A program made the position numbers and the translations under genes. Shown here piece after piece: positions 43,999-52,698 of a stretch of DNA of 64,000 nt. Below the pieces are notes generated by a model, which saw only the letters and a program-made list of their open reading frames with translations, did no database searches and was not told the origin of the DNA. Positions within the stretch are counted from its first letter, which is position 1. Every line of letters begins with the position of its first letter. Location of the stretch: assembly GCA_905221545.1 (NCBI GenBank), contig CAJNDO010000010.1, positions 5,865 through 69,864 on the forward strand, written 5' to 3'. The stretch comes from a bacterium. GTDB taxonomy: Bacteria > Bacillota > Bacilli > Lactobacillales > Streptococcaceae.

Positions 43999-45145
43999 CT
44001 CTCTTTTGAAGTAGGTACATAACAAAGATAGAGGTTACAATCAACCAGGATCCTAAGATGGCGAAGACCAGCATCCCATTGTGAGTTAGTAATCCAATCG
44101 CACCTAGAACGAATGGGGTTGTGAAAGCTCCAAAACTACAGCCTAAAACTGCAAATGAGGTTGCTTGATTGAGGAGTTTAGCTGGAATTCTTTCAGAGAC
44201 AAGTTGAAAGACCGTCGTCAAGGCTACACTGTAGGCAAAACCAGCCAGAATACTTCCTGCCACCACCACCCACAAGGATGGAGACAAGGCAATCACAATT
44301 TGCCCTAAGCCGAAGGTAATACCAGACCAGAGGAGCAATTTTTCCTTAAAGATCGAAATCAAGAAAGAAAAACTCACACCAGCCACAATCCCGATCAACT
44401 GCATGACACTAAGAACAAAACTAGATAACTGGGCATCTCCAAGTCCTCTTTCCACCATCAAACTTGGAATACGAATAGTAATAGCCGTATTGGTACAAAC
44501 TACAACTGCCGCTTCGATAGCTAGAATAAAAATCAAGCCTTTCATTTCTTGAGTTAAGCGACTTGCTTCCTTCGCTTTTTTCTTGACTTCTTTCTTTTCT
44601 TTTCCATAAGGGACAAAGAGCAGATAAAGGGTTAGCACCAAAAATCCAGCACTATAGGCTAGAAAGGTAGCTGTCCAACCAAAGGCCAACAACTGGCCGA
44701 CTGCCAAGGTAATGAGAGAAGCTCCAACAACCTCTGCAGAACCGCGTATCCCTAACATCTGAATGCGCGTTTTTCCTTGATAGCGTTCACTAATAATGGA
44801 AATGGCCTTGGCATTGATCATCCCAACACCCAAACCAAAAAGAATCCGTGTTCCAAAGACAAAAGGATAGGCCTGATACCAGAAGGGAGCCGTTCCACTC
44901 AGTGATAAAATCAACAAGCCCAAACTAATCTGTATGCGCTCAGGGAATATTTTTTCTAAGAAACCATTTAGTAATAACATAATCATGATTCCAAAGGAAG
45001 GTAAGCTCGCCAAAAGCTCAATTTGTTCCTTAGGATAACCTTGATAATAGTCAAACATGGCTGGTAGGGCACTTGAAATCGAAAAGGACGTAATCAAAAC
45101 GAGGGAGAGAGCCAAAATACTGGCCCGTTCTAAAAATTGTTTCAT
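43994..45145 (-). CDS. Major facilitator superfamily transporter
   Basis: A 383-residue protein with about 12 membrane helices and the MFS cytoplasmic loop between helices 2 and 3 ([13 protein letters not shown]), but with a weak DRxGRR match. It resembles the cyanate/CynX-like or drug-exporter branch; substrate and direction are unknown. A GAAAGAG site precedes the start. It is a single gene with a compact terminator. Confidence 0.82.
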   Translation of the reverse strand: MKQFLERASILALSLVLITSFSISSALPAMFDYYQGYPKEQIELLASLPSFGIMIMLLLNGFLEKIFPERIQISLGLLILSLSGTAPFWYQAYPFVFGTRILFGLGVGMINAKAISIISERYQGKTRIQMLGIRGSAEVVGASLITLAVGQLLAFGWTATFLAYSAGFLVLTLYLLFVPYGKEKKEVKKKAKEASRLTQEMKGLIFILAIEAAVVVCTNTAITIRIPSLMVERGLGDAQLSSFVLSVMQLIGIVAGVSFSFLISIFKEKLLLWSGITFGLGQIVIALSPSLWVVVAGSILAGFAYSVALTTVFQLVSERIPAKLLNQATSFAVLGCSFGAFTTPFVLGAIGLLTHNGMLVFAILGSWLIVTSIFVMYLLQKRA

Positions 45146-45266
45146 GAAATCTCTTTCTATCTTTCTCTTAATCTTCTATTTTTTGATGGTTATCAAGCAA
45201 GAAAAGAAGAAGTCTCATTCGTATATAGACTCCTTCTTAAACTCGAAAATGAATCCCTTGTGTCTT

Positions 45267-45371
45267 ATACTCAATGAAAATCAAAGAGCAAACTAGGAAG
45301 CTAGCCGCAGGCTGTACTTGAGTACGGCAAGGTGAAGCTGACGTGGTTTGAATTTGATTTTCGAAGAGTAT
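45267..45371 (-). repeat. BOX element abutting a stop codon
   Basis: Ends ATACTCAATGAAAATC and GATTTTCGAAGAGTAT with an ACGGCAAGGTGAAGCTGACG core. Its last base is shared with the stop codon (45371-45373) of the Pr6Pr gene. Confidence 0.92.
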
Positions 45372-46000
45372 TAGGATGACTTTCTCTTGATTTGCTTAAT
45401 AAAGTAGAAGATAAATCCTGCCACCATATAGGCAACAAAGATAATCAGACACCACTTGAACACGACATCCCAACCCTTGTTCACATTCAAAAAGAAGTAA
45501 GGGAAAGGACTGACCTTAGAATTAGGAATATCTAGTTTCAGTACCAAGCCATTAAAAAGAGCAAAAATCATATACAGCAAGGGTAAAATCGTCCACACAA
45601 CTGGATCCCAAATCTTGTATTGACCCTGTTTGTCAAAAAAGAGGGTATCCGCTAAAAACCAAAGGGGAACGATATAGTGGCAAAGGAAATTTTCCAAAGT
45701 ATAGAAATTAGTCGCAATAGGCGCTAAGAGGAAATGGTAAATCACACAGGTAATCATGATACTCATGGTGACCCCACCTTTTAAGCGCAAGAGACTTGGT
45801 CTTTGCCAGTTTTCACCTAAACGGCTCATAACCTTTAAGAGATAGAGCGTAAAAATCGCTACTAAAAGATTTGACAGAACCGTATAATAGAGAAGCATCC
45901 CAAAGCCACCATGCTTGGCGATTTCAAGATAAACTCCCGTAAAAGCCGCTAGAAACAAGAAGATACGGCTATAAAATACTAGTTTATAGTGCTTTGACAT
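45371..46000 (-). CDS. Pr6Pr family membrane protein
   Basis: A 209-residue protein with six membrane helices. It matches the Pr6Pr (FAR-17a/AIG1-like) family in length and in conserved polar residues (HFLLAP, HYIVPLWF, WTILP, YFFLNV, GW). The family includes serine hydrolases of fatty-acid esters in eukaryotes, but the bacterial role is unknown. It begins 3 bp after the YjdM-like gene, so it is co-transcribed. Confidence 0.8.
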   Translation of the reverse strand: MSKHYKLVFYSRIFLFLAAFTGVYLEIAKHGGFGMLLYYTVLSNLLVAIFTLYLLKVMSRLGENWQRPSLLRLKGGVTMSIMITCVIYHFLLAPIATNFYTLENFLCHYIVPLWFLADTLFFDKQGQYKIWDPVVWTILPLLYMIFALFNGLVLKLDIPNSKVSPFPYFFLNVNKGWDVVFKWCLIIFVAYMVAGFIFYFIKQIKRKSS

Positions 46001-46002
46001 GC

Positions 46003-46341
46003 TTAAATTTTCTTCACAAACTCTGATTTGAGTTTCATGGCACCAAAGCCATCAATCTTACAGTCTATATTGTGGTCACCTTCTACGATGCGGATATTTT
46101 TCACGCGCGTCCCTTGTTTCAAATCTTTTGGCGCACCTTTTACTTTCAAGTCCTTGATGAGGGTTACTGTATCACCATCAGCTAATTTATTTCCGTTGGC
46201 ATCGATAGCGACAAGACCTTCTTCTACTTCTGCAACTTCAGCAGGATTCCACTCATGAGCACACTCTGGGCAAACCAGTAGGGCACCGTCTTCGTAGACA
46301 TACTCTGAGTTACATTGTGGGCAATTTGGTAGGTTGTTCAT
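46003..46341 (-). CDS. Zinc-ribbon protein of the YjdM/PhnA type
   Basis: A 112-residue protein with an N-terminal zinc ribbon (CPQCNSEY and CPECAHEW) and a C-terminal SH3-like domain ([20 protein letters not shown]). It was long annotated as alkylphosphonate-uptake protein PhnA, but no phn genes are present and the function is uncertain. Promoter at 46401-46429; AAGGAG site. Confidence 0.9.
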   Translation of the reverse strand: MNNLPNCPQCNSEYVYEDGALLVCPECAHEWNPAEVAEVEEGLVAIDANGNKLADGDTVTLIKDLKVKGAPKDLKQGTRVKNIRIVEGDHNIDCKIDGFGAMKLKSEFVKKI

Positions 46342-46400
46342 GGTTTCTCCTTATCATCATTCACTATTCTTTGAAAATCAAAATTTCTCGAACAGCAACT

Positions 46401-46429
46401 ATTATACCTTAAAATCAGCATTTTGACAA
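46401..46429 (-). promoter_or_regulatory. Promoter of the yjdM-Pr6Pr unit
   Basis: Minus-strand TTGTCA (46424-46429), 17-bp spacer, TATAAT (46401-46406). Confidence 0.75.
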
Positions 46430-46439
46430 ATTTAGAAAA

Positions 46440-46460
46440 AAACCGATATCAATCTATCGG
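46440..46460 (-). terminator. cmk terminator
   Basis: CCGATA (46443-46448) and TATCGG (46455-46460) form a stem; a T-run follows on the minus strand. Confidence 0.8.
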
Positions 46461-46471
46461 CTCTTCAACAT

Positions 46472-47143
46472 CTACATTCTTTTTTCAGCTTCTGCTTTGA
46501 TTTTTTCAACTACTTCTTGAATGTTCAAGCCAGTTGTATCAAGGTAGACAGCATCCTCTGCTTGTTTGAGAGGTGAAGTCTCACGATGGCTATCCTTGTA
46601 GTCACGCGCAGCAATCTCCTCTTTTAAAGTTTCAAGATCTGTTTCAATTCCCTTAGCAATATTTTCCTTGTAACGACGCTCTGCTCTTTCATCAACAGAG
46701 GCTACTAGGAAAATTTTCAATTCTGCTTGTGGCAATACAACAGTCCCGATATCGCGACCGTCCATGACAATCCCACCTTGCTGGGCAATCTCTTGTTGGA
46801 GGGAAACTAGTTTCTCACGAACCTCAGGAATTGCTGCAATAGCAGAAACATGATTAGTCACTTCATTTTCACGGATAGGATGAGTAATATCCACATCTCC
46901 TACAAAAACAAGCTGCTCCCCAGATTCTGAACGTCCAAAACTGATTGGATGCTGGTCCAATAAGTCTAAGAGTTCTTCAACTTGTTCAACTCCTAATTGG
47001 TTCTTGAGAGCCATGTAGGTCGCTGCACGATACATAGCACCTGTATCTAGGTAGGTGAATCCAAAATCCTTGGCAATAATCTTCGCGACCGTACTCTTAC
47101 CACTTGAAGCAGGGCCGTCAATAGCAATTTGAATGGTTTTCAT
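46472..47143 (-). CDS. cmk: Cytidylate kinase
   Basis: A 223-residue nucleoside monophosphate kinase that phosphorylates CMP and dCMP. It has the P-loop GPASSGKST, the nucleotide-binding DGRDIGTVV, and the [19 protein letters not shown] region of bacterial Cmk. It starts 8 bp after the LysM gene with an AGGAG site, so the two are co-transcribed. Confidence 0.96.
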   Translation of the reverse strand: MKTIQIAIDGPASSGKSTVAKIIAKDFGFTYLDTGAMYRAATYMALKNQLGVEQVEELLDLLDQHPISFGRSESGEQLVFVGDVDITHPIRENEVTNHVSAIAAIPEVREKLVSLQQEIAQQGGIVMDGRDIGTVVLPQAELKIFLVASVDERAERRYKENIAKGIETDLETLKEEIAARDYKDSHRETSPLKQAEDAVYLDTTGLNIQEVVEKIKAEAEKRM

Positions 47144-47151
47144 ATCAACTC

Positions 47152-47628
47152 CTATTTGATTTTAACAACATCACCTGGATTAGCAAACCAAGATCCTGTA
47201 GCCATGTGCCCAGGATTCAAGGCCTCTAACTGCGCAATCGAAATCCCAGCGCGAGCTGCAATGGCTGCTTCTCCTTCTCCAGCCAAGACTTTTGTCGTCC
47301 CTTCTGGATCTGTAGCTTCCTCCGAGTGTTCAGAAGAAGATTCTGATTCTGAACTCTGTTCAGGCTGGGAGCTACTAGAAGATGAAATCTGTACTACATT
47401 TGCGTCTGAATCGTGAAAATCTTTCAAGGCTGCTGTGCGATTACTCCCACCCGATGATAGATAGATGAGAACAATAATCATCACGACCACAATTACAAAG
47501 AAAATACTGGCTAGGATTGTCAAAACACGATTGGCTACTACATCTCTACCTTGAGTTCTCTTACGACGTTCTGATCTTGTTTCTTCTTGGTTTTCATAAA
47601 TATCTTCTTGCCACGGTTCTTTTGCCAT
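47152..47628 (-). CDS. Membrane-anchored LysM protein (SAG1386/EF1546 family)
   Basis: A 158-residue protein. It has a charged cytoplasmic N-terminus of about 35 residues (Arg-rich RSERRKRT), one membrane helix ([20 protein letters not shown]), a Ser/Glu-rich linker, and an extracellular LysM-type domain ([20 protein letters not shown]). It matches the streptococcal SAG1386/EF1546 surface family and probably contacts peptidoglycan. It is divergent from the ferredoxin gene, whose start lies 45 bp away. Confidence 0.85.
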   Translation of the reverse strand: MAKEPWQEDIYENQEETRSERRKRTQGRDVVANRVLTILASIFFVIVVVMIIVLIYLSSGGSNRTAALKDFHDSDANVVQISSSSSSQPEQSSESESSSEHSEEATDPEGTTKVLAGEGEAAIAARAGISIAQLEALNPGHMATGSWFANPGDVVKIK

Positions 47629-47661
47629 ACCTTACTCCTTGTTTTTTTTTACGTTTCTTAT

Positions 47662-47667
47662 TACAAT
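47662..47667 (+). promoter_or_regulatory. -10 element giving a leaderless ferredoxin mRNA
   Basis: TACAAT with 6 nt to the ATG at 47674, the same spacing as at murT and the DUF3397 gene. There is no ribosome-binding site. Confidence 0.5.
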
Positions 47668-47673
47668 ATAAAT

Positions 47674-47880
47674 ATGAAAATCACACTTATACCTGAACGA
47701 TGCATCGCCTGTGGGCTTTGCCAAACTTATTCTGATTTATTTGATTATCACGATAATGGAATCGTGCGTTTTTACGATAACCCTGACCAACTAGAAAAAG
47801 AAATTTCTCCTAGTCAGGACGTCTTAGAGGCTGTTAAAAATTGCCCAACTCGCGCCCTGATTGGAAATCAGGAAGGTTAA
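47674..47880 (+). CDS. fer: Single-cluster [4Fe-4S] ferredoxin
   Basis: A 68-residue electron carrier. Cluster ligands are the three Cys of CIACGLC near the N-terminus and the Cys of KNCPTRAL near the C-terminus. Only one cluster motif is present, so it is the short one-cluster type. The start at 47674 (MKITLIPERC) fits the family; upstream in-frame codons overlap the divergent gene and promoter. Confidence 0.9.
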   Translation: MKITLIPERCIACGLCQTYSDLFDYHDNGIVRFYDNPDQLEKEISPSQDVLEAVKNCPTRALIGNQEG

Positions 47881-47930
47881 ATCAATGGCGATAATCCACT
47901 CCCTCTAGTTTAGCACATTTCCATGTAAAA

Positions 47931-48896
47931 TTATAGTCTTTTCTCTCTATTTTTTTCTGTAAAATCAGGAAGGTCACTTTTTTCTTTGATAAGATAAAGT
48001 GGTCTTTTTTTGGTCTCTAGATAAATCTTACTAATATACTTGCCGAGAATCCCAATGGTCAAGAGTTGAATGCCTCCAAGAAAGAGAATAACAGCCATCA
48101 GAGAGGTCCAACCTGATGTCGGGTTACCCAAAATGAGGGTTCGAACCACGACAAAAAAGGTCATTAGTAGAGAAATAAAACAAGATAGGAGACCAGCTAC
48201 GAAGGCTATAATCAAGGGAAAATCTGAAAAATTGACAATACCCTCAATGGAGTAGAAAAAGAGTTGCCTAAAACTCCAACTGGTCTTGCCAGCCTGTCTT
48301 TCTACATTAGGATAATCCAGATAGTGGGTTTTAAAGCCGACCCAAGCAAAGAGTCCCTTTGAAAAACGATTGGACTCTGTCAAGGATAAAATGGCATCCA
48401 CTACAGACCTTCTCATCATGCGAAAATCACGAACACCTGACGGTAAGGCTACTGGACTAATTTTTTGCATGAGGCGATAAAAAAGATTAGCACAGAAACT
48501 GCGAAAGAAGGGTTCTCCCTCCCGACTAGTTCTCCGTGTTCCAACGCAGTCCAAATCTGCATTCTGATCTAGTAAGACTTTCATCTCAAGCAACATACCA
48601 GGAGGATCTTGGAGGTCTGCATCCATCACCACCACCAGATCTCCCGTCGCATACTGCAGGCCTGCATAGAGGGCTGCTTCTTTACCAAAATTTCGAGAAA
48701 AAGAAAGATAATGCACTGCCGGATTTTGCTCCCGATAGGACTTTAAGAGTTCCAAGGTCCCATCACTTGATCCATCATCGACAAAGACATACTCGGTTTC
48801 TGCTCCCAAATCAGGAATCAAATCTTCCAAAGCCTGATAAAAAAGAGGAAGTACTTCCTCTTCGTTTAAACAGGGGACAATGATTGAAATCACCAT
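47931..48896 (-). CDS. GT2 family glycosyltransferase (GtrB/CsbB-like)
   Basis: A 321-residue membrane-linked glycosyltransferase. The N-terminal GT-A domain shows VPCLNEEEVLP, VDDGSSDGT and the metal-binding DADLQDPP. The LYFxxx-type RDFRMMRR and QAGKTSW region follows, then two C-terminal membrane helices. Such enzymes usually transfer a sugar to polyprenyl phosphate for later wall or teichoic-acid glycosylation. It starts 1 bp after the galE stop, which suggests use of UDP-galactose or UDP-glucose, an inference. Confidence 0.88.
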   Translation of the reverse strand: MVISIIVPCLNEEEVLPLFYQALEDLIPDLGAETEYVFVDDGSSDGTLELLKSYREQNPAVHYLSFSRNFGKEAALYAGLQYATGDLVVVMDADLQDPPGMLLEMKVLLDQNADLDCVGTRRTSREGEPFFRSFCANLFYRLMQKISPVALPSGVRDFRMMRRSVVDAILSLTESNRFSKGLFAWVGFKTHYLDYPNVERQAGKTSWSFRQLFFYSIEGIVNFSDFPLIIAFVAGLLSCFISLLMTFFVVVRTLILGNPTSGWTSLMAVILFLGGIQLLTIGILGKYISKIYLETKKRPLYLIKEKSDLPDFTEKNREKRL

Positions 48897-48897
48897 C

Positions 48898-49917
48898 TTA
48901 GTCTTCAAATCCATTTGGATGCTTGCTTTGCCAACGCCATGCGTCTTCACACATTTGGGTGATGTCGAGTTCTGCTTCCCAGCCCAGTTCTGCTTTGGCT
49001 TTTGCAGGATCTGAATAGCAGGCTGCAATGTCACCTGGGCGACGGTCTACAATGCGGTAAGGAATCGGACGTCCCACTGCTTTTTCCATGTTTTGGATAA
49101 TTTCAAGAACTGAGTAGCCTTTACCTGTTCCAAGGTTATAAACGTTTAGACCTGAACCTTTTTGAATTTTTTTCAGAGCTGCAACGTGACCCTTAGCCAA
49201 GTCGACAACGTGGATATAGTCACGAACACCAGTTCCGTCTTCCGTATCGTAATCATCTCCAAACACTTGCACTTGCTCTAATTTTCCAACAGCTACTTGA
49301 GTCACATATGGCAAGAGGTTGTTTGGAATACCGTTTGGATTTTCTCCCAAATCACCACTCTCATGGGCTCCGATTGGGTTAAAATAACGAAGCAAGACCA
49401 CATTCCATTCTGAGTCTGCCTTGTAGATATCTGTCAAAATTTCCTCTAGCATAAGCTTGGTGCGACCATATGGATTGGTCACAGAAAGTGGGAAATCTTC
49501 CAAGATGGGCACTGTATGAGGATCTCCGTAAACTGTCGCAGAAGAACTGAAAATGATGTTTTTACAGTTATTTTCTTCCATGACCTTCAAAAGGCTGACA
49601 GTTCCAGCGATATTGTTGTCATAATAGGCAAGAGGGATACGAGTGGATTCACCGACAGCCTTCAAACCAGCAAAGTGAATCACACCAGTCGGTTCTTCCT
49701 GCTTAAAGATATCTCTGAGAGTATCAGTATCACGGATATCTGCCTCATAGAAAGGAATTTCAACTCCTGTGATTCTTTCAACAATCTCTAAACTTTTACG
49801 GTTGCTATTAACAAGGTTATCCACCACAACAACCTGATGACCTGCTTGGATTAACTCAATAACAGTGTGGGTTCCGATAAAACCTGCTCCACCCGTTACC
49901 AAAATCTTTTCTTGCAT
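48898..49917 (-). CDS. galE: UDP-glucose 4-epimerase
   Basis: A 339-residue NAD-dependent short-chain dehydrogenase-type enzyme that interconverts UDP-glucose and UDP-galactose. It shows GGAGFIGTHTV at the N-terminus, the SSSATVYG serine, and the catalytic YGRTK motif. RNBIGAHESG-type substrate-binding residues (NPIGAHESGDLGE) are also present. A GAGG site precedes the start. It is the first gene of galE-GT2. Confidence 0.96.
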   Translation of the reverse strand: MQEKILVTGGAGFIGTHTVIELIQAGHQVVVVDNLVNSNRKSLEIVERITGVEIPFYEADIRDTDTLRDIFKQEEPTGVIHFAGLKAVGESTRIPLAYYDNNIAGTVSLLKVMEENNCKNIIFSSSATVYGDPHTVPILEDFPLSVTNPYGRTKLMLEEILTDIYKADSEWNVVLLRYFNPIGAHESGDLGENPNGIPNNLLPYVTQVAVGKLEQVQVFGDDYDTEDGTGVRDYIHVVDLAKGHVAALKKIQKGSGLNVYNLGTGKGYSVLEIIQNMEKAVGRPIPYRIVDRRPGDIAACYSDPAKAKAELGWEAELDITQMCEDAWRWQSKHPNGFED

Positions 49918-50016
49918 CTTTTTTCCTCGATTCTCGGATTTTTTCTTATTTTACCATTTTTGATAGGGAATGTCATTTGCCATCCTAGAGGGGAGGCTAA
50001 AATTTCAGTAAAACTC

Positions 50017-51120
50017 TTATTCGCTTTTTACTCGTTTGACATAGTTCTCAATTGGGTAGTTTGCTGGGTCCAAGATCAATTCCTTGCCTTTGATCAGTTG
50101 GGCTAGATGGTAGCCAATGATAGGACCAGTTGTGAGGCCTGATGAACCTAGGCCACTGGCTGCATAGATACCTGCTAAGCCGGGTACTTGCCCAAAGAAA
50201 GGTGAGAAATCACTGGTATAGGCTCGGATTCCCACGCGCTCACCCGATGATTTCGCTCCTGCCAAGGCTGGGTAGTGAGGCAAGGCTGACTCCTCCATTT
50301 GCTGGAGCAAGCTTTCATCTACCGTCAAATCAAATCCCATGTCATTTTCATGAGTAGCGCCTAAGGACAATTTCCCACCTGCAAAAGGAATCAAATCCCA
50401 CTCCCCCTCGGGCATAACAACAGGGTAGGATTCCATGTCTTGAGCAAGCTGATAATCTCGGAGTTGGCCTTTTTGGGGACGAACATCCACTTCATATCCT
50501 AAAGGCTCTAACAGGTGTCCCAACCAAGCTCCCGTCGCTAAAATAACCTGATCAAACACCTCTTCACCAATCTGATAACCTGATGCTAAAGGTGTCAGAC
50601 TCACTTTTTCTTTGACCAGCTTGACCTGACTGGCTTCTAGCAGACGAGTCACCAAGAGTTGACCATCTACTCTTGCTCCACCAGAAGCATAGAGCAGGCG
50701 GTCGAATCCCTGCAAGCCAGGGAATAATTCATTAGCTGAGGCTTGATCCATGATAGCTAACTGACCTATCAAGGGAGACTCTTCTCTACGCTGGAGGGCT
50801 AGTACATAGAGTTCTTCCAACTTAGTTTCATCCTTTTTCAAGAGAAAGACTCCTGAGCGCTGGTAAAAGTCGATTTCCTGCCCTGACTTCTCTAAATCAG
50901 CCAACAAATCCACATAAAAGTCAGCCCCCAAGCGCGCCATCTTGTACCAGGCTTTATTACGGCGTTTTGAAAACCAAGGACTAATAATTCCTGCTGCAGC
51001 CTTGGTAGCCTGACCCTGTCCATAGTCAAAAACGGTCACCTCAAGGTCACTTTCTTTCGAGAGGTAGTAGGCAGCTGTTGCTCCCACAATTCCTGCTCCG
51101 ATAATAGCAACTTTTTTCAT
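50017..51120 (-). CDS. FAD-dependent DAO-family oxidoreductase, MnmL candidate
   Basis: A 367-residue flavoprotein with the dinucleotide-binding motif AIIGAGIVGATAAYYL, the DAO-family AAAGIISPWFSKR region and the C-terminal GLAGIYAASGLGSSGLTTG motif. Relatives include B. subtilis YurR, recently named MnmL, which performs the MnmC(o)-like removal of the carboxymethyl group in mnm5s2U tRNA synthesis. The link rests on family and on co-occurrence with mnmM in this window, so I leave the symbol blank. It is the last gene of trmK-nif3-mnmL; start at 51120 (MKKVAII). Confidence 0.75.
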   Translation of the reverse strand: MKKVAIIGAGIVGATAAYYLSKESDLEVTVFDYGQGQATKAAAGIISPWFSKRRNKAWYKMARLGADFYVDLLADLEKSGQEIDFYQRSGVFLLKKDETKLEELYVLALQRREESPLIGQLAIMDQASANELFPGLQGFDRLLYASGGARVDGQLLVTRLLEASQVKLVKEKVSLTPLASGYQIGEEVFDQVILATGAWLGHLLEPLGYEVDVRPQKGQLRDYQLAQDMESYPVVMPEGEWDLIPFAGGKLSLGATHENDMGFDLTVDESLLQQMEESALPHYPALAGAKSSGERVGIRAYTSDFSPFFGQVPGLAGIYAASGLGSSGLTTGPIIGYHLAQLIKGKELILDPANYPIENYVKRVKSE

Positions 51121-51136
51121 TGTCTTCACTTTCTAA

Positions 51137-51934
51137 CTAGATATGGTGGAAAGGATTGGTTGATGCTTGACTAGGTAAGATATCAATAGACCAGTCCTTT
51201 TCTTCCTTCCATTGAGTAAGGAGTGCTGCGATTTTTTCCACAAACAGCACTTCAATATAGTGACCTGGGTCCAATGCTAGCAAGCCATCAGACAGCATAT
51301 CCTGGGCAGTGTGGTAATAAATGTCACCAGTGATATAGACATCTGCTCCCTTAGCTAAGGCATCCTTATAGAATGACTGCCCGCTACCACCACAGATAGC
51401 CACTCTTGAAATAGGCTTCTGCAAATCACTCTCTCGATAATGCACCATTCGAAGACTATCTAGACCAAAGACTTGCTTGACATGCTGGGCCAATTCCCCA
51501 AATGTCTGAGGCTGAATATTCCCAATACGACCAATCCCACGTTCAGGTCCTGTCTCCTGCAGATAAGTCGTCTCCTCAATACCTAGCATCTGGCTGAACC
51601 AGTCATTGAGACCATTTTCAACGATGTCAATATTGGTATGGCTAACATAAACTGCGATGTCATGCTTGATCAGGTCGATGTAAATCTGATTTTGCGGACA
51701 GCTAGCTACCAAGTCCTTGATAGGACGGAAAATCGGCGCGTGCTTGACGATAATCAAATCCACACCCTTTTCAATGGCTTCAGCCACCGTCTCTTCTCGA
51801 ATATCGAGGGCAACCATGACCCTTTGGATATCCTTGTCCAAAGTGCCGATTTGCAAGCCACGACTATCGCCCTCCATGGAAAATTCCTGAGGACAAAAGG
51901 CTTCATAAGCTTGTATCACTTCACTTGCTAGCAT
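51137..51934 (-). CDS. Nif3-like dinuclear-metal protein
   Basis: A 265-residue protein of the YqfO/Nif3 family with metal-binding His residues in VKHAPIFRP and the SHTNID region, and [12 protein letters not shown] and GDIYYH in the second half. Often listed as GTP cyclohydrolase I type 2, but the activity is not certain. It overlaps trmK by 14 nt, an arrangement conserved across Firmicutes. Confidence 0.88.
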   Translation of the reverse strand: MLASEVIQAYEAFCPQEFSMEGDSRGLQIGTLDKDIQRVMVALDIREETVAEAIEKGVDLIIVKHAPIFRPIKDLVASCPQNQIYIDLIKHDIAVYVSHTNIDIVENGLNDWFSQMLGIEETTYLQETGPERGIGRIGNIQPQTFGELAQHVKQVFGLDSLRMVHYRESDLQKPISRVAICGGSGQSFYKDALAKGADVYITGDIYYHTAQDMLSDGLLALDPGHYIEVLFVEKIAALLTQWKEEKDWSIDILPSQASTNPFHHI

Positions 51935-52598
51935 GAAGTACCTCCTTGATGGCTTGAATTTTATCTACTAGAACTTGACGTTCCTCCAGATTTTTTTCTG
52001 GGATTTGTCCAAGGGCAAACTCTAGCTTGGCAGCTTCTTTTTGCCATTTTTGGACAAAGACTGGACTGACTTCCTTGGATAAGAAGGGACCAAAGCGGAC
52101 ATCACTGGCTGATAACTTCATTTGTCCCGCTTCCACAACTAGAATTTCATAAAATTTACCAGCTTCTTCTAAAATGCTTTCTGCTACAATCTGAAAATCG
52201 TTATCTTGCAACCAGATACGCAAGTCGTCTTCACGATTATTAGGCTGGAGGATCAAACGCTCTACATTAGCTAACTTGTCCAAGCCTTCTTCTAAGATCC
52301 TAGCAATCAAACGGCCACCCATACCAGCGATGGTGATGACAGAGACTTGGTCAGCCTCTTCAAAAGCTGCCAAACCATTGGCTAAACGAACCTGGATTTT
52401 CTCCTTTAGGCCGTGAGCCTCAACATTTTTAACCGCAGACTGGTAGGGACCTTCCACCACCTCACCTGCAATGGCACCTTTAATTTGGCCTTTCTTGACT
52501 AACTCGATTGGCAGATAAGCATGGTCACTCCCCACATCTAGTAAAATGGCTCCTTGGGGAACAAAGGAAGCCACTAATTCTAATCTCTTTGAAATCAT
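51921..52598 (-). CDS. trmK: tRNA (adenine-N1)-methyltransferase TrmK
   Basis: A 225-residue enzyme that methylates A22 of tRNA. It has SAM-binding motif [19 protein letters not shown] and the family's IAGMGGRLI and [11 protein letters not shown] motifs, then a helical C-terminal domain. An extended -10 (TATAAT 52631-52636) and GAGAGA site lie upstream. It is the first gene of trmK-nif3-mnmL candidate. Confidence 0.92.
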   Translation of the reverse strand: MISKRLELVASFVPQGAILLDVGSDHAYLPIELVKKGQIKGAIAGEVVEGPYQSAVKNVEAHGLKEKIQVRLANGLAAFEEADQVSVITIAGMGGRLIARILEEGLDKLANVERLILQPNNREDDLRIWLQDNDFQIVAESILEEAGKFYEILVVEAGQMKLSASDVRFGPFLSKEVSPVFVQKWQKEAAKLEFALGQIPEKNLEERQVLVDKIQAIKEVLHASK

Positions 52599-52665
52599 TC
52601 TCTCTCTCTTTCCAAAACTCTATTACTCTTATTATACCACATTTCAGCTTGCAATCTTGTACCTA

Positions 52666-52697
52666 AAAAGACCGCAATACACAGATTGCAGTCTTTC
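52666..52697 (-). terminator. P-type ATPase terminator
   Basis: AAGACCGCAAT (52668-52678) pairs with ATTGCAGTCTT (52685-52695) with one mismatch; on the minus strand a T run follows. Confidence 0.85.
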
Positions 52698-52698
52698 T

